Assembly (NCBI GenBank): GCA_027488835.1 | Contig: JAIYAW010000009.1 | Coordinates: forward strand, 248,001 to 312,000 | From: Bacteroidota bacterium | Lineage (GTDB): Bacteria; Bacteroidota; Bacteroidia; NS11-12g; UBA955 | Reading direction: 5' to 3' | DNA length: 64,000 nt | Shown here: in pieces, positions 46,832 to 57,395 of the stretch | Numbering within the stretch: the first letter of the stretch is position 1 | How the letters are laid out: every line of letters starts with the position of its first letter | The notes under the pieces: generated by a model | What the model was told of the DNA's origin: nothing | What the model saw: only the letters and a program-made list of their open reading frames with translations | Database searches by the model: none | Position numbers and translations under genes: made by a program

Positions 46832-49147
46832 ATGAATAAATTGACATTAAAGTATTTAGGCCTTTTAATGTGCTTGTTGAATTTCGCCCTAATAACTGGA
46901 GTGAATGCGCAAATTCGTTATAATAAATCTGGATATATTGATTTTATACAAAATGGCAATACCCTTGAATCGCCATTTTTAGGAGGTATGAATTCGCCTC
47001 AATTGCAAATGATGGATTTGAATTTGGATGGCAAAACAGACATTATTGCTTTTGATCGATGTGATTTTAGAATTATGACTTTTTTGAGAATTTCAGGCGA
47101 TAATTTCAAATATGCTCCACAATATGAACATTTGTTGCCTCCTGGAAAATACATATATAAACTTGCCGATTTAAATAGTGATGAGAAATTGGATGTTTTT
47201 ACAATAGCAGAAACCGGAGAATTGATGATTTCCTTAAATATAACACCTACGAAAGGCCCTTTGAAATTTAAAGACTTGGGTGCACAGTATTACAGAAATC
47301 AATACGATTCAAGTTCTTTTATTTATTATAACGCCCTGAGTATTGCTAATGCAAAAACCGATTTGCCCGAGATCAAGGATTTGGACAATGATGGTGATTT
47401 AGATTTAGTAAATTATGATGCTACTTATTTAACCTACTCAATGTTTAAAGATGTCCGCGCCGAATTTAATTGGGCAAAAGATACATTTGAATTCCAAAAC
47501 ATGGATTATTGTTTTGGATACTTTTGGGAAGGTTTTGATAACAATATCAAATTAAATAATTGTTTTCTGCAAAATGGCAATCCCAATTTCAATCCTAAAT
47601 TGAAACCGCGTCCAGGACCTAGGCACAATGGTGGTGCTAGTTGTTGGTTTTTTGATGATAATAATGATGGTGATTATGAAATGTACATTTCAAACATAGG
47701 AATTAAGAAAATCACCAAATTGACCAATGGAAAGTCAGAAAATAAGAAATATTACGATACCATGATTGCTTGGGATACAATGTTTCCTACAAAGGGAAAA
47801 TCTTTCCAATCCTTTTCTTTTCCAGCTGGATATATGCTTGATATTAATTCAGACAGTTTAACAGACTTGGTATTGGCCCCCAATGGTCTCATTGATGTGA
47901 AAGAGACAAAACAGGTATTTTATTATAAAAACACAGGCACCAAAAAAGGAGCCAATTTTGAATTGCAAAAAGAAAACTTCTTGGTAGATAAATCTTTGGA
48001 TTTTGGAGCGAGGTCAGCACCCGCATTTATTGATTACGATGCTGATGGCGATTTAGATTTAATTGTTGGAAGTAATGGAGATTTTGAAATTTCGGGGGGG
48101 GTAAAAGATGAAATTTCTTACTTTGAAAATACAGGAACCCTAACGAAGCCCGCATATACATTAAAAAATTCAAAATTTTTATTGGGGGATTCTGCCTTTC
48201 AGCATATTATTCCTGTCTGTGGTGATATTGACAATGATGGCGATATAGATATTTTAATAGGCACAGGTGCTGGTAAAATTGTTTGGTATGAGAATACAGC
48301 GGGCAAAAACAATCCTTGTGTATTTAAGGTGAAAACAAATAGTTTGTTAGTTTTTGAGAACTATAACGGAGAACAGACTTTTGCCCCTGAAATTTACGAT
48401 TACAATAAAGATAATATCAATGATTTGATTGTTGGTATGTACAATGGGAGAGTGGCTGTTTTTAAAGGACTTGGAGGTGCTTTTCCTCAGTTTGAGTTGG
48501 TGAGTAAAAACGCATGGGGCATGAGAGCCAATTTGTGGCGTGATGATGTTTCTCCTGTTGGTTTTGAAAGTTATGGATATGCCGTTCCCAAAATTGCTGA
48601 TTTAGACAATGATGGAGTTGATGAACTTGTGTTAGGTACATATTTTGGTACTCCAAGATTATACCATTTTAGCAATCACAATATTACCGATAGTTTAATT
48701 GCAGATGAAACATTCCTTTATCAAATTGTTGGCAGAGATACAATTTCTCAGTACTTCGGTCAACAAATTGTACCTGCAATTGCAGATCTCAATGGCGATA
48801 GCATTCCAGAAATGTTCTTTGGGTTAAAACGTGGGGGACTTGAATTTGCCGTAAATGAAAAAAAAGGTAATTTTGGAAGAGTGAATAAGTTCACCAAGGA
48901 CTTAAAATTGAGTATTTACCCAAATCCCTCAAATAACCAATTTGTAATTAAATTACCATCGAATAACTTCAATTGGAAAGTGACTTGCTATAACATTGAT
49001 GGAAAATTAATTCAAGAATCTTTCATGAATAGAAATGAAAGAGAAGTTCAAATTCAACAACAATGGTCAAATGGGATTTACCTAATCAAAATGACCAACG
49101 AATTGGGCGAGGTACTTACAAGTAAGTTATTGGTGAATAGAAACTAA
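46832..49147 (+). CDS. FG-GAP/VCBS repeat protein with T9SS type A sorting domain
   Basis: Repeated DLDNDGDLDLV/DIDNDGDIDILIGTGAGKIVWYEN; C-terminal LSIYPNPSNNQFVIKL...NGIYLIKMTNELGE. Confidence 0.9.
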   Translation: MNKLTLKYLGLLMCLLNFALITGVNAQIRYNKSGYIDFIQNGNTLESPFLGGMNSPQLQMMDLNLDGKTDIIAFDRCDFRIMTFLRISGDNFKYAPQYEHLLPPGKYIYKLADLNSDEKLDVFTIAETGELMISLNITPTKGPLKFKDLGAQYYRNQYDSSSFIYYNALSIANAKTDLPEIKDLDNDGDLDLVNYDATYLTYSMFKDVRAEFNWAKDTFEFQNMDYCFGYFWEGFDNNIKLNNCFLQNGNPNFNPKLKPRPGPRHNGGASCWFFDDNNDGDYEMYISNIGIKKITKLTNGKSENKKYYDTMIAWDTMFPTKGKSFQSFSFPAGYMLDINSDSLTDLVLAPNGLIDVKETKQVFYYKNTGTKKGANFELQKENFLVDKSLDFGARSAPAFIDYDADGDLDLIVGSNGDFEISGGVKDEISYFENTGTLTKPAYTLKNSKFLLGDSAFQHIIPVCGDIDNDGDIDILIGTGAGKIVWYENTAGKNNPCVFKVKTNSLLVFENYNGEQTFAPEIYDYNKDNINDLIVGMYNGRVAVFKGLGGAFPQFELVSKNAWGMRANLWRDDVSPVGFESYGYAVPKIADLDNDGVDELVLGTYFGTPRLYHFSNHNITDSLIADETFLYQIVGRDTISQYFGQQIVPAIADLNGDSIPEMFFGLKRGGLEFAVNEKKGNFGRVNKFTKDLKLSIYPNPSNNQFVIKLPSNNFNWKVTCYNIDGKLIQESFMNRNEREVQIQQQWSNGIYLIKMTNELGEVLTSKLLVNRN
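48094..48101 (+). repeat. G8 homopolymer within VCBS/T9SS protein gene
   Basis: aaatttc-GGGGGGGG-taaaagatga read directly. Confidence 0.95.
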
Positions 49148-49774
49148 TTGATTCTCTCCAATTACGAATTTTTCTTTACAGAAATAATATTCATCTTCTC
49201 TGTTTGAAGCAACAATGAAGCATTTCTTGCTTTGGTATTCTTGAATTAAATTTTGATACAATTCAATTCCTTTTGTATCTAAATTTGTCAAAGGCTCATC
49301 AAGTATTGATATGGGTTCATTGCCTAATATCGATAAACAAAGCTTTATTCGCTGTTTCATACCGCTCGAATAGTGCATCAGGGGTTTGTTTTTAATTTTT
49401 GAGGGAAATTCACATAACTCAATAATTTGATTGACGGTTACACCTGGACTAAATGGTTTTAAACTTGAATGAAATTGAAACCACTCGGCAATTGTAAATT
49501 CTTCAGGCAACTCTAAAGCAGGAGAAGCCAAACTATAAAAATCTTGTCGTTCGTGCTCTTCAATAATACGGTCCTCTAATTTCCAAATGAGTGTTCCTTC
49601 GGTAGGAGAAACTTGCCCTGTTAACATCAAGGTAAATGTAGACTTTCCAGCACCGTTAGGTCCTAAAATGGCAAATGAAGAATTTGGTTTAACAGGGATT
49701 ATTAAATCGATACCTCGATATAACCAAGTTCTGTGGTAGTTCTTACCGCAATTGGATAGAACAATATCAATCAT
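49127..49774 (-). CDS. ABC transporter ATP-binding protein
   Basis: Walker A GPNGAGKST, signature YSSGMKQR, Walker B ISILDEPLTNLD. Confidence 0.9.
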   Translation of the reverse strand: MIDIVLSNCGKNYHRTWLYRGIDLIIPVKPNSSFAILGPNGAGKSTFTLMLTGQVSPTEGTLIWKLEDRIIEEHERQDFYSLASPALELPEEFTIAEWFQFHSSLKPFSPGVTVNQIIELCEFPSKIKNKPLMHYSSGMKQRIKLCLSILGNEPISILDEPLTNLDTKGIELYQNLIQEYQSKKCFIVASNREDEYYFCKEKFVIGENQLVSIHQ

Positions 49775-49779
49775 TCTAA

Positions 49780-50562
49780 TTATTTAGTTCCGTAACCTTT
49801 CATTACACCACGATCAGATTCATTGATAAAAGACATAATTTCATCTCGTTCTGGAGTTGGAGCAAATTCAGTTTCAATAATTTTGGTAGCTTTTGTAGTA
49901 TTTGAATATTTTACAAAAAGTGTTCTGTAAATATCTTGAATTTCAGATATTTTTTCATTTGAAAAACCCCTTCTCCTTAATCCAATGCTATTAACCCCTT
50001 CATAACTTAGTGGCTCTCTTGCTGCTTTTGTGTAAGGAGGGACATCTTTTCTTACGAGTGAACCACCGCTAATCATAGCATGTTTGCCAATTTTAACAAA
50101 TTGATGTACCAGTGCAGCACCACCAAGAATTGTCCAATCACCCACATTTACATGACCTGCTACTTGCACGCTATTTGCTAAAATGCAATTATCACCTATA
50201 ACACAATCATGTGCCAAATGCACATATGCCATAAGTAGGCAATTTTGGCCAACTTTGGTATATCCAAGCGCTTTTGTTCCTTTGTTTATGGTAACATATT
50301 CTCTAATTGTGGTATTATCGCCAATGATTGTGAGTGTTTCTTCTCCATCAAATTTCAAATCCTGTGGAATTGCTCCTATGGAGGCGCCAGGGAAAATTCT
50401 GCAATTTTTGCCAATTCTAGCACCTTTGAAAATTACAGCTCCGGACATCACATGAGTTCCTTCATCAATCACCACATCGGCATGAATGGTTACAAAGGGA
50501 TCTATAACCACGTTGTCGGCAATTTTTGCCGTAGGATGAACATATGCTAACGGTTGAATCAT
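49780..50562 (-). CDS. lpxA: Acyl-ACP--UDP-N-acetylglucosamine O-acyltransferase
   Basis: Left-handed beta-helix repeats, GAIPQDLKFDGEETLTIIGDNTTIREYVTINKGT, LAHDCVIGDNCILAN. Confidence 0.96.
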   Translation of the reverse strand: MIQPLAYVHPTAKIADNVVIDPFVTIHADVVIDEGTHVMSGAVIFKGARIGKNCRIFPGASIGAIPQDLKFDGEETLTIIGDNTTIREYVTINKGTKALGYTKVGQNCLLMAYVHLAHDCVIGDNCILANSVQVAGHVNVGDWTILGGAALVHQFVKIGKHAMISGGSLVRKDVPPYTKAAREPLSYEGVNSIGLRRRGFSNEKISEIQDIYRTLFVKYSNTTKATKIIETEFAPTPERDEIMSFINESDRGVMKGYGTK

Positions 50563-50563
50563 C

Positions 50564-51976
50564 TTAATTATTTATTTTTACAATTTGAGCCATCATTTCT
50601 GACTCACAAACCAATTTATCTCCAACCCAAGCGCGGCCCTTCATTACACAAATACCTCTGCGAATGGGTTCTGTTAATTCTAATTTCATTACCAACGTAT
50701 CACCAGGAACCACTTTATCCTTGAACTTTGCATTGTCAATTTTCAAGAAATAAGTTCCATAGTTTTCCGGATCATCTACTGTTCCCAATACCAATATCCC
50801 ACCTGCTTGAGCCATTGCTTCTAGTTGTAAAACACCCGGCATAATTGGATCTCCTGGAAAATGTCCATTAAAAAATGGTTGATCATAAGTAATGTTTTTC
50901 ACACCAACAATTGATGTTTTATCCATTGCTATAATTTTGTCGACCAACAAGAAAGGATGGGCGTGGGGTAGTATTTTTATAATATCTTTTGTAGCAAACA
51001 CAGGTTTCTCATTTTGATCGTAGTAAGGTCTACCATCTAATTTTCTCCGTTGTTCTTTTTTGATTGCCTGTTTGATTTTTTTAGCAAATGCAACATTGCT
51101 TGCATGGCCAGGACGAGCAGCCATTATTTGACCTTTGATAGGCATTCCTGCCAAAGCCAAATCACCAATCATATCTAAAAGTTTATGACGAGCGGGTTCA
51201 TTTTGAAATCTTAAATCTAAGTTATTTAAAATTCCTTCTTTCTTCACTTCTACCGAATCCTTCTTAAAAATCACAGCCAAACGGTCAAGTTCATCTTGAT
51301 TTACGGCACGATCAACAACTACAATTGCATTGTTTAAATCACCACCTTTGATAAGATTATTTGCCAATAAATATTCTAATTCATGCAAAAAGCAAAAAGT
51401 TCGACATGAGGCTATTTCTTTATGGAAATCAGTTAAATGTGTTAATGAGGCGTGTTGTGTACCCAAAACTGGTGAATTATAGTCAACCATAACGGTCAAA
51501 CGATATTCGTTCACTGGCATTGCAATAATTTCAACTTGGTTGTCTGGGTCAGAAAAATGAATGTTATAGGGTATTTCAAAATACTCTCTTTCGGTTTCAA
51601 GTTCCTTTAAACCTATTTTTTTAATCCCTTCCACAAAAACAATTGAACTACCATCCATGATAGGCATTTCTGGGCCATCTACGCAAATCAAAGCGTTATC
51701 ACATTCCATTCCTACCAAAGCTGCTAAAACATGCTCAACTGTTGAAACGGTAGCGCCTTTTTTTTCTAATGTGGTTCCACGACTTGTATCCGTAACCAAA
51801 TCACAATCTGCTTCAATAATTGGTTCATCAGGTAAATCGATCCTTTGAAACTTGTATCCATGATTATCTGGAGCAGGTTTTAATGTAACCGTAACACTTG
51901 CACCCGTATGCAGCCCTACGCCAGTAAAGCTTACTTCATTGTTTAATGTTGTTTGTTTAGGATTTAAATTGTTCAT
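50564..51976 (-). CDS. Bifunctional LpxC / FabZ
   Basis: N-terminal LpxC ([38 protein letters not shown]) fused to FabZ ([14 protein letters not shown]...[25 protein letters not shown]). Confidence 0.96.
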   Translation of the reverse strand: MNNLNPKQTTLNNEVSFTGVGLHTGASVTVTLKPAPDNHGYKFQRIDLPDEPIIEADCDLVTDTSRGTTLEKKGATVSTVEHVLAALVGMECDNALICVDGPEMPIMDGSSIVFVEGIKKIGLKELETEREYFEIPYNIHFSDPDNQVEIIAMPVNEYRLTVMVDYNSPVLGTQHASLTHLTDFHKEIASCRTFCFLHELEYLLANNLIKGGDLNNAIVVVDRAVNQDELDRLAVIFKKDSVEVKKEGILNNLDLRFQNEPARHKLLDMIGDLALAGMPIKGQIMAARPGHASNVAFAKKIKQAIKKEQRRKLDGRPYYDQNEKPVFATKDIIKILPHAHPFLLVDKIIAMDKTSIVGVKNITYDQPFFNGHFPGDPIMPGVLQLEAMAQAGGILVLGTVDDPENYGTYFLKIDNAKFKDKVVPGDTLVMKLELTEPIRRGICVMKGRAWVGDKLVCESEMMAQIVKINN

Positions 51977-53010
51977 TTCCCTTTTAATAATGCTATTTCT
52001 CTTTTAAGTTCTGCAACTTCTTTAATAATATCGGAAATTTTACGACTTCCAATTACACCGCGAAGATAAGTATTTACATCTGTTGCAGGGGTACCACTTA
52101 ACTTTTGACCAGGTTCTTTGATAGACTGAGTGATACCAGCTTGGGCTCCAACAGAAGTGTTTTCTGCAATGGTAATATGTCCAACAATACCAACTTGTCC
52201 ACCAAAAGCACTATTGTTACCTACTTTGGTAGAGCCTGCAATTCCAGTTTGCGATGCAATTACGATATCTGTTCCTAATTCAACATTATGTGCAATCTGC
52301 ACCAAATTATCCAATTTAGTACCTCTTTTGATGATGGTAGTACCCATTGTTGCCCTGTCTATTGCACAATTCGCACCAATTTCAACATCGTCTTCTAATG
52401 TTACAATTCCTACTTGAGGGATTTTCACATATTTCCCTCCAATGGGGGCAAAGCCAAATCCATCGCTGCCAATTACAGTACCTGAATGGATAATGCAATT
52501 TTTTCCAATAATGGTTCCTGAATATATTGAAACGTTTGCATAAATTTTTGAATTGTCACTTATTTTAGAATTTTTACCAACATAAGTACCCGATTCAATC
52601 TGACAGTTATTTCCAATAATTACGTTTTCTTCAATGGTAACATGATGTCCAACATATACATTTTGGCCAATAAATGCAGTAGGATGAATGAATGAACTGT
52701 GTTCAACGCCAATTTTTTTCTCATTAGGATCGAAATATTTTGCGAGAATTGTGCAAAATGCAAAATAGGGATTTGCATGTTTAATTAATTTGGCGCTACA
52801 AGTTTGTGTTGGAACAAAATCTGAAGGTACAAAAACCACAGAACATTCAGAACTATAAAGGGCTTTTTCGTATTTTAAATTGGCAAAGAAACCCAAAGAT
52901 CCATTTTGTCCTTCTTCTAATTTACTCACAGAGTTAATTACAATATCGTCAGAGTCTTGGAATATTCCACCGGTTTCTAAAGCAATTTGTGAGGCTTTTA
53001 ATTCCATCAT
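51973..53010 (-). CDS. lpxD: UDP-3-O-(3-hydroxymyristoyl)glucosamine N-acyltransferase
   Basis: [62 protein letters not shown]. Confidence 0.96.
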   Translation of the reverse strand: MMELKASQIALETGGIFQDSDDIVINSVSKLEEGQNGSLGFFANLKYEKALYSSECSVVFVPSDFVPTQTCSAKLIKHANPYFAFCTILAKYFDPNEKKIGVEHSSFIHPTAFIGQNVYVGHHVTIEENVIIGNNCQIESGTYVGKNSKISDNSKIYANVSIYSGTIIGKNCIIHSGTVIGSDGFGFAPIGGKYVKIPQVGIVTLEDDVEIGANCAIDRATMGTTIIKRGTKLDNLVQIAHNVELGTDIVIASQTGIAGSTKVGNNSAFGGQVGIVGHITIAENTSVGAQAGITQSIKEPGQKLSGTPATDVNTYLRGVIGSRKISDIIKEVAELKREIALLKGK

Positions 53011-53127
53011 CGAGGTGCAAAATAATACAAAATGCCCATTTTCTATAATTTTTACCCCCTAAATTTTCAAGATTCATGTGTAGAATCAAAAATTCTATCT
53101 ATTTTAGCCCCCAATTAATAAAAAAAT

Positions 53128-55053
53128 ATGGAATCAATAGAAAAGATAACTCAACAAAAGGGCCATCCAAAGGGATTGTACGTGTTGTTTGTAACTGAAA
53201 TGTGGGAGCGATTTAGCTATTATGGAATGCGCGCCTTGTTTATTTTATTCATGACGAAAGCTTTGCTTTTCGACAAAGCTCATGCTTCAGATGTTTACGG
53301 TAGTTATACTGGTTTGGTATATTTAACTCCTCTTTTGGGTGGGTATATGGCCGACAGATATTGGGGAAATAGAAAATCAATTATTATTGGTGGAGTTTTG
53401 ATGGCTTTTGGTCAGTTATTGATGTTCTTTGCAGGTACATATTATCAAGACGTTGCAATTGCTACAACCTTGATGTTTACTGGTTTAACTTTCTTAATTA
53501 TCGGTAATGGTTTCTTCAAACCAAATATTAGTACCATGGTGGGTCAATTGTATCCAGCTGGCGATAAAAGAGTTGATTCTGCATTCACTATCTTCTATAT
53601 GGGTATCAATTTAGGCGCATTTATTGCTCCTTTGTTATGTGGATATTTGGGAGATACTGGAAATCCAGGGGACTTCCGTTGGGGATTCCTAGCTGCTTGC
53701 GTGGGTATGATTATGAGTTTGATATTGTTCATTTCCTTGAAAAACAAATATATCATTACCCCAGAGGGTGAACAAATTGGTGAGAAACCAAATAGTTCAC
53801 GTCAAGATACCAATACCGAGTCTATTCCATTGAGCCCAACAAGATTAATCAGCACTTTGCTTATTCTAGTAGGATCTTTTGCAGCATTCTTTACTTATTT
53901 CGATTTAGGTTTAATCGGATCATTTATTTTCTCATTAACAATTTCTGCGCCTTATTTCATTATAACAGATCCTACATTGTCAAAAGTTGAAAAACAAAGA
54001 ATTTGGGTCGTTTACATTGCCGCGTTTTTCGTAATTTTCTTCTGGGCTGCGTTTGAGCAAGCTGGTGCATCATTGACATATTTTGCTGAAGAGCAAACCA
54101 ACAGAACAGTGATGGGAATGAATGTCCCTGCTTCTTATTTCCAAAGCGTAAATGCGGTGGCAATTGTGATTTTTGCGCCATTATTTGTGTGGTTATGGGG
54201 TTGGATGGGCAACAAAGGAATCGAACCGGCTTCTCCATTTAAACAATCTATAGGATTATTCTTATTGGCAATTGGATATTTGGTTATTGCATTTGGTGTA
54301 AAAGGATTAGATCCTTCTGCAAAAGTGAGCATGGTTTGGTTGCTTGGATTGTATACGATCCATACATTTGGTGAGCTTTGTTTATCGCCAATTGGATTAT
54401 CAATGGTAAATAAATTGGCACCGGTTAAATTGGCTTCTTTATTAATGGGAGTGTGGTTCTTATCAACAGCAGCTGCCAACAAATTTGCAGGAACTTTAAG
54501 TTCTTTGTATCCTGAAGAAGTTAAAATTGAAAAATCTTACATTCCAGAAGCAACTCCGGCTTTGATCAAAGTACTAGAGGGGAATATGTTGGATACAAAT
54601 GTTTGGAAACAAGATCCAAAAACAACTTATAAATTGAATGTTGCAAATTATGCAACAGTTAAAGTTGATACTACAGTTAAAAAAGAGGACCAAAAAGACA
54701 GTTTAATTTCATTGACTATTGATTCAATTTCAAAAACAGCTGAAATTTCTGTATTCCACTTAAAGGTAATCAAATCTAACAACAAGAATATTGATAGAGC
54801 AGTATTGTTAAGCGATACCAGTTTGTTGACTCATGAAATTGCTGAGGTAAAGAATGAAAAGACAGGCAAATTTGATAAAGTCGAAAAATTGCAATTTTGG
54901 AATTTGAAACCTACAAAACCTTCTTTTGCAGGTGCTAAAATTGAAACGCTTTACGACTTCTTCATGTTGTTTGTTTACATGGCTGGTATAGCAGCTGTAA
55001 TATTATTCTTCTTGTCATCTAAGTTATTAAAGATGATGAACGGTGTGAGATAA
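53128..55053 (+). CDS. POT family peptide MFS transporter with C-proximal insert
   Basis: LFVTEMWERFSYYGMRALFILFMT, GNGFFKPNISTMVGQLY, TFGELCLSPIGLSMVNKLAP. Confidence 0.93.
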   Translation: MESIEKITQQKGHPKGLYVLFVTEMWERFSYYGMRALFILFMTKALLFDKAHASDVYGSYTGLVYLTPLLGGYMADRYWGNRKSIIIGGVLMAFGQLLMFFAGTYYQDVAIATTLMFTGLTFLIIGNGFFKPNISTMVGQLYPAGDKRVDSAFTIFYMGINLGAFIAPLLCGYLGDTGNPGDFRWGFLAACVGMIMSLILFISLKNKYIITPEGEQIGEKPNSSRQDTNTESIPLSPTRLISTLLILVGSFAAFFTYFDLGLIGSFIFSLTISAPYFIITDPTLSKVEKQRIWVVYIAAFFVIFFWAAFEQAGASLTYFAEEQTNRTVMGMNVPASYFQSVNAVAIVIFAPLFVWLWGWMGNKGIEPASPFKQSIGLFLLAIGYLVIAFGVKGLDPSAKVSMVWLLGLYTIHTFGELCLSPIGLSMVNKLAPVKLASLLMGVWFLSTAAANKFAGTLSSLYPEEVKIEKSYIPEATPALIKVLEGNMLDTNVWKQDPKTTYKLNVANYATVKVDTTVKKEDQKDSLISLTIDSISKTAEISVFHLKVIKSNNKNIDRAVLLSDTSLLTHEIAEVKNEKTGKFDKVEKLQFWNLKPTKPSFAGAKIETLYDFFMLFVYMAGIAAVILFFLSSKLLKMMNGVR

Positions 55054-55071
55054 TCTCACAAAGTATATTTA

Positions 55072-55111
55072 AAAAAAGAAAGGCTGCGAAAATTCGCAGC
55101 CTTTCTTTTTT
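55072..55111. terminator. Bidirectional terminator between POT transporter and rfaE1-like gene
   Basis: aaaaaagaaaggctgcgaa-aa-ttcgcagcctttctttttt, 19-bp inverted repeat. Confidence 0.93.
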
Positions 55112-55126
55112 ATATAAAAAGTTAAT

Positions 55127-56116
55127 TTAACTCAATTTCTTAGCTTCAACCAACAACGCAGCTTTTTCAATAGGAACAACACCTGTTTTTTCACAAACCA
55201 AACCTCCTGCCAAATTGCTCAATTCAGCCAAGGTTTCAATATTTGTATTTAGAGCCAAACAAAGCGCAGCAACACTCACTACGGTATCTCCAGCGCCACT
55301 AACATCTGCTATGTTTCGAATATGAGCAGGAATGATTTTAACATCATCTCCTTTTTTAATCAATACACCTCTTTCACTTAAAGTAACCATGGAAATAGTA
55401 TTTCCTAATTTGCTTTCTAACAATGTTACCGCTTCGATCACTTCCTCAATAGAATCTAAGTTACTTTCTATATTTAGTCCCTCTTTGATTTCTTTCAAAT
55501 TCGGCTTAAATAAAGTCGTGTTTTTATATGTCAAAAAGTTTGATTTTTTAGGATCAACAATGGTTGGTTTATTCGCTGAATTACATTTTGTGATGAATTT
55601 TTTAATATTTTTGGAATGTAAAACACCCTTATTGTAGTCTTCCAAAATAACAACATCTGCAATTTCTAATTCTCTATTAAAATGTTCATCTAACAAAAAC
55701 GAATCTAATGTATCAATTTCAGTTTTTATTTCGTGATCAATACGTAATAATTGGTGATTGTTGCCAAGCACCCTTGTTTTCGTAGTTGTTTTACGCTTAT
55801 CGCTACTTAGTATAGCTCTAGATGTTAATCCTTGCTTATCGAGCAAGTTCTTTAGATCTTCACCTTCTTTGTCATTTCCAATAACGGAACATAAAATAGG
55901 TATAGCACCCATGGCTTTGATATTTAAAGCAACATTTCCGGCACCACCCAATCTTGAATCGAAAGAAGTAACATCAACAACTGGAACAGGTGCTTCAGGA
56001 GAAACCCTGTCAACCTTTCCAATTATGTAATTATCTACCATTACATCACCAACAATAAGTACTTTTAACCCATTGAATTTATTGAAAAGTTCGTCGAAGT
56101 TGATTTTCTTTGTCAT
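55127..56116 (-). CDS. D-glycero-beta-D-manno-heptose-7-phosphate kinase (RfaE1/HldE-N-like)
   Basis: VLIVGDVMVDNYIIGKVDRVSPEAPVPVVDV, RLGGAGNVALNIKAMGA, DVSGAGDTVVSVAALCLA. Confidence 0.9.
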   Translation of the reverse strand: MTKKINFDELFNKFNGLKVLIVGDVMVDNYIIGKVDRVSPEAPVPVVDVTSFDSRLGGAGNVALNIKAMGAIPILCSVIGNDKEGEDLKNLLDKQGLTSRAILSSDKRKTTTKTRVLGNNHQLLRIDHEIKTEIDTLDSFLLDEHFNRELEIADVVILEDYNKGVLHSKNIKKFITKCNSANKPTIVDPKKSNFLTYKNTTLFKPNLKEIKEGLNIESNLDSIEEVIEAVTLLESKLGNTISMVTLSERGVLIKKGDDVKIIPAHIRNIADVSGAGDTVVSVAALCLALNTNIETLAELSNLAGGLVCEKTGVVPIEKAALLVEAKKLS

Positions 56117-56137
56117 TATTATGCAAATATACCAATT

Positions 56138-57328
56138 TTAATTCAGTAGACTTAATGCTTTACCAATACGCTCAACAGATTCTATAATAATTTCCTCTGA
56201 GGTTGCATATGATAAACGTACACAATTTGGTGCACCAAATGGTGTGCCTGCAACAATCGAAACACCAGAAACTTCTAATAAAAACAAACATAATTCATCG
56301 GAACTGTTTATTTTATTGCCGTTATAAGATTTTCCGAGGTATGCACTCACATCAGGGAAATGATAAAAAGCACCGTCGGGATTGATGACTTTTAATCCTT
56401 CAATCTCGATTAATTTCTTATACATTAAATTTCTGCGAGTTTCAAAAATGGCTTTCATTTCGAGAACAGAATCTTGTTTTCCGGTTAATGCCTCGATTCC
56501 TGCTGCTTGTGCCACAGAATTCGCTCCGCTGGTCATTAATCCTTGAATTTTATCACATGCTTTTACCAAATCTTCAGGCCCTGCCATATATCCAATTCTC
56601 CAACCCGTCATAGCGTAACCTTTAGACAATCCGTTTACAACGGCAACCCTATTTTTCATTGAGGGATATTGGGCGATTGATATATGTTTTCCAGAATAAT
56701 TAATCTTTTCGTAAATTTCGTCGCTAATTACAAATACTTGTGGATGACGTTCAAATACTTCAACCCATGCTTCCAATTCTCCTTCACTCATTACTGAACC
56801 ACTGGGGTTGCAAGGAGAGGAGAACATAATTAACTTGGTTTTATCGGTAATTGCCGATTCTAATTGCGCGGCGGTAACTTTATAATTATTTTCTGGTAAA
56901 CCTTCTAATTCAATAGAAATACCACCAGCATAAGTAACCATTGACGGATAGCTAACCCAAAAAGGAGCTGGCAGTAAAACTTCATCACCAGGATTTAATA
57001 TTGCCAAAACGGTATTTAAAAGACTTTGTTTGGCACCATTGCTTACAATAATTTGATTTGGGCCAAAGTCTAATTGATTCTCAGTTTTTAATTTCTGGCT
57101 AATTGCCTTTCGAAATTCTAAAGTTCCAGAAACAGGAGTGTAATGTGTTTGGCCAGAATTCATTGCAGCATAGGCTGCATCGCAAATATTTTGTGGCGTA
57201 TTAAAATCTGGTTCACCAATGCTTAAACTGATGATATCCAATCCTTTTTCCTTTAATTCTCTTGCCATTTTAGTCATGGCAAGTGTTTGGCTTTCAATAA
57301 CTGTTTCTAAACGTCGACTAAGTTTCAT
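56138..57328 (-). CDS. Pyridoxal phosphate-dependent aspartate aminotransferase
   Basis: SLSIGEPDFNTPQNICDAAYAAMNSGQTHYTPVSGTLEFRKAI, SPCNPSGSVMS, VNGLSKGYAMTGWRIGYMAGP; start reassigned to MKLSRRLE at 57328. Confidence 0.94.
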   Translation of the reverse strand: MKLSRRLETVIESQTLAMTKMARELKEKGLDIISLSIGEPDFNTPQNICDAAYAAMNSGQTHYTPVSGTLEFRKAISQKLKTENQLDFGPNQIIVSNGAKQSLLNTVLAILNPGDEVLLPAPFWVSYPSMVTYAGGISIELEGLPENNYKVTAAQLESAITDKTKLIMFSSPCNPSGSVMSEGELEAWVEVFERHPQVFVISDEIYEKINYSGKHISIAQYPSMKNRVAVVNGLSKGYAMTGWRIGYMAGPEDLVKACDKIQGLMTSGANSVAQAAGIEALTGKQDSVLEMKAIFETRRNLMYKKLIEIEGLKVINPDGAFYHFPDVSAYLGKSYNGNKINSSDELCLFLLEVSGVSIVAGTPFGAPNCVRLSYATSEEIIIESVERIGKALSLLN

Positions 57329-57381
57329 GATACTTACACAATAATAGCAATCCTTTTTTAAAAAAACGTAAATAAATGTTA

Positions 57382-57389
57382 TAATTTTG
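57382..57389 (+). promoter_or_regulatory. TAnnTTTG -7 element upstream of glycosyltransferase
   Basis: TAATTTTG 6 nt before ATG 57396; motif match only. Confidence 0.45.
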
Positions 57390-57395
57390 CCATCA

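Noticed and set aside
50564-51976. LpxC-FabZ fusion as a novelty
   Set aside because: The bifunctional LpxC/FabZ protein is well known in Bacteroidota.
54135-54482. 115 aa minus-strand ORF
   Set aside because: Antisense to POT transporter; no supporting motifs.
55044-55060. CRP-like site TGTGA..TCACA
   Set aside because: Spacing is 7 nt rather than 6 and it lies over a stop codon, not in a promoter.
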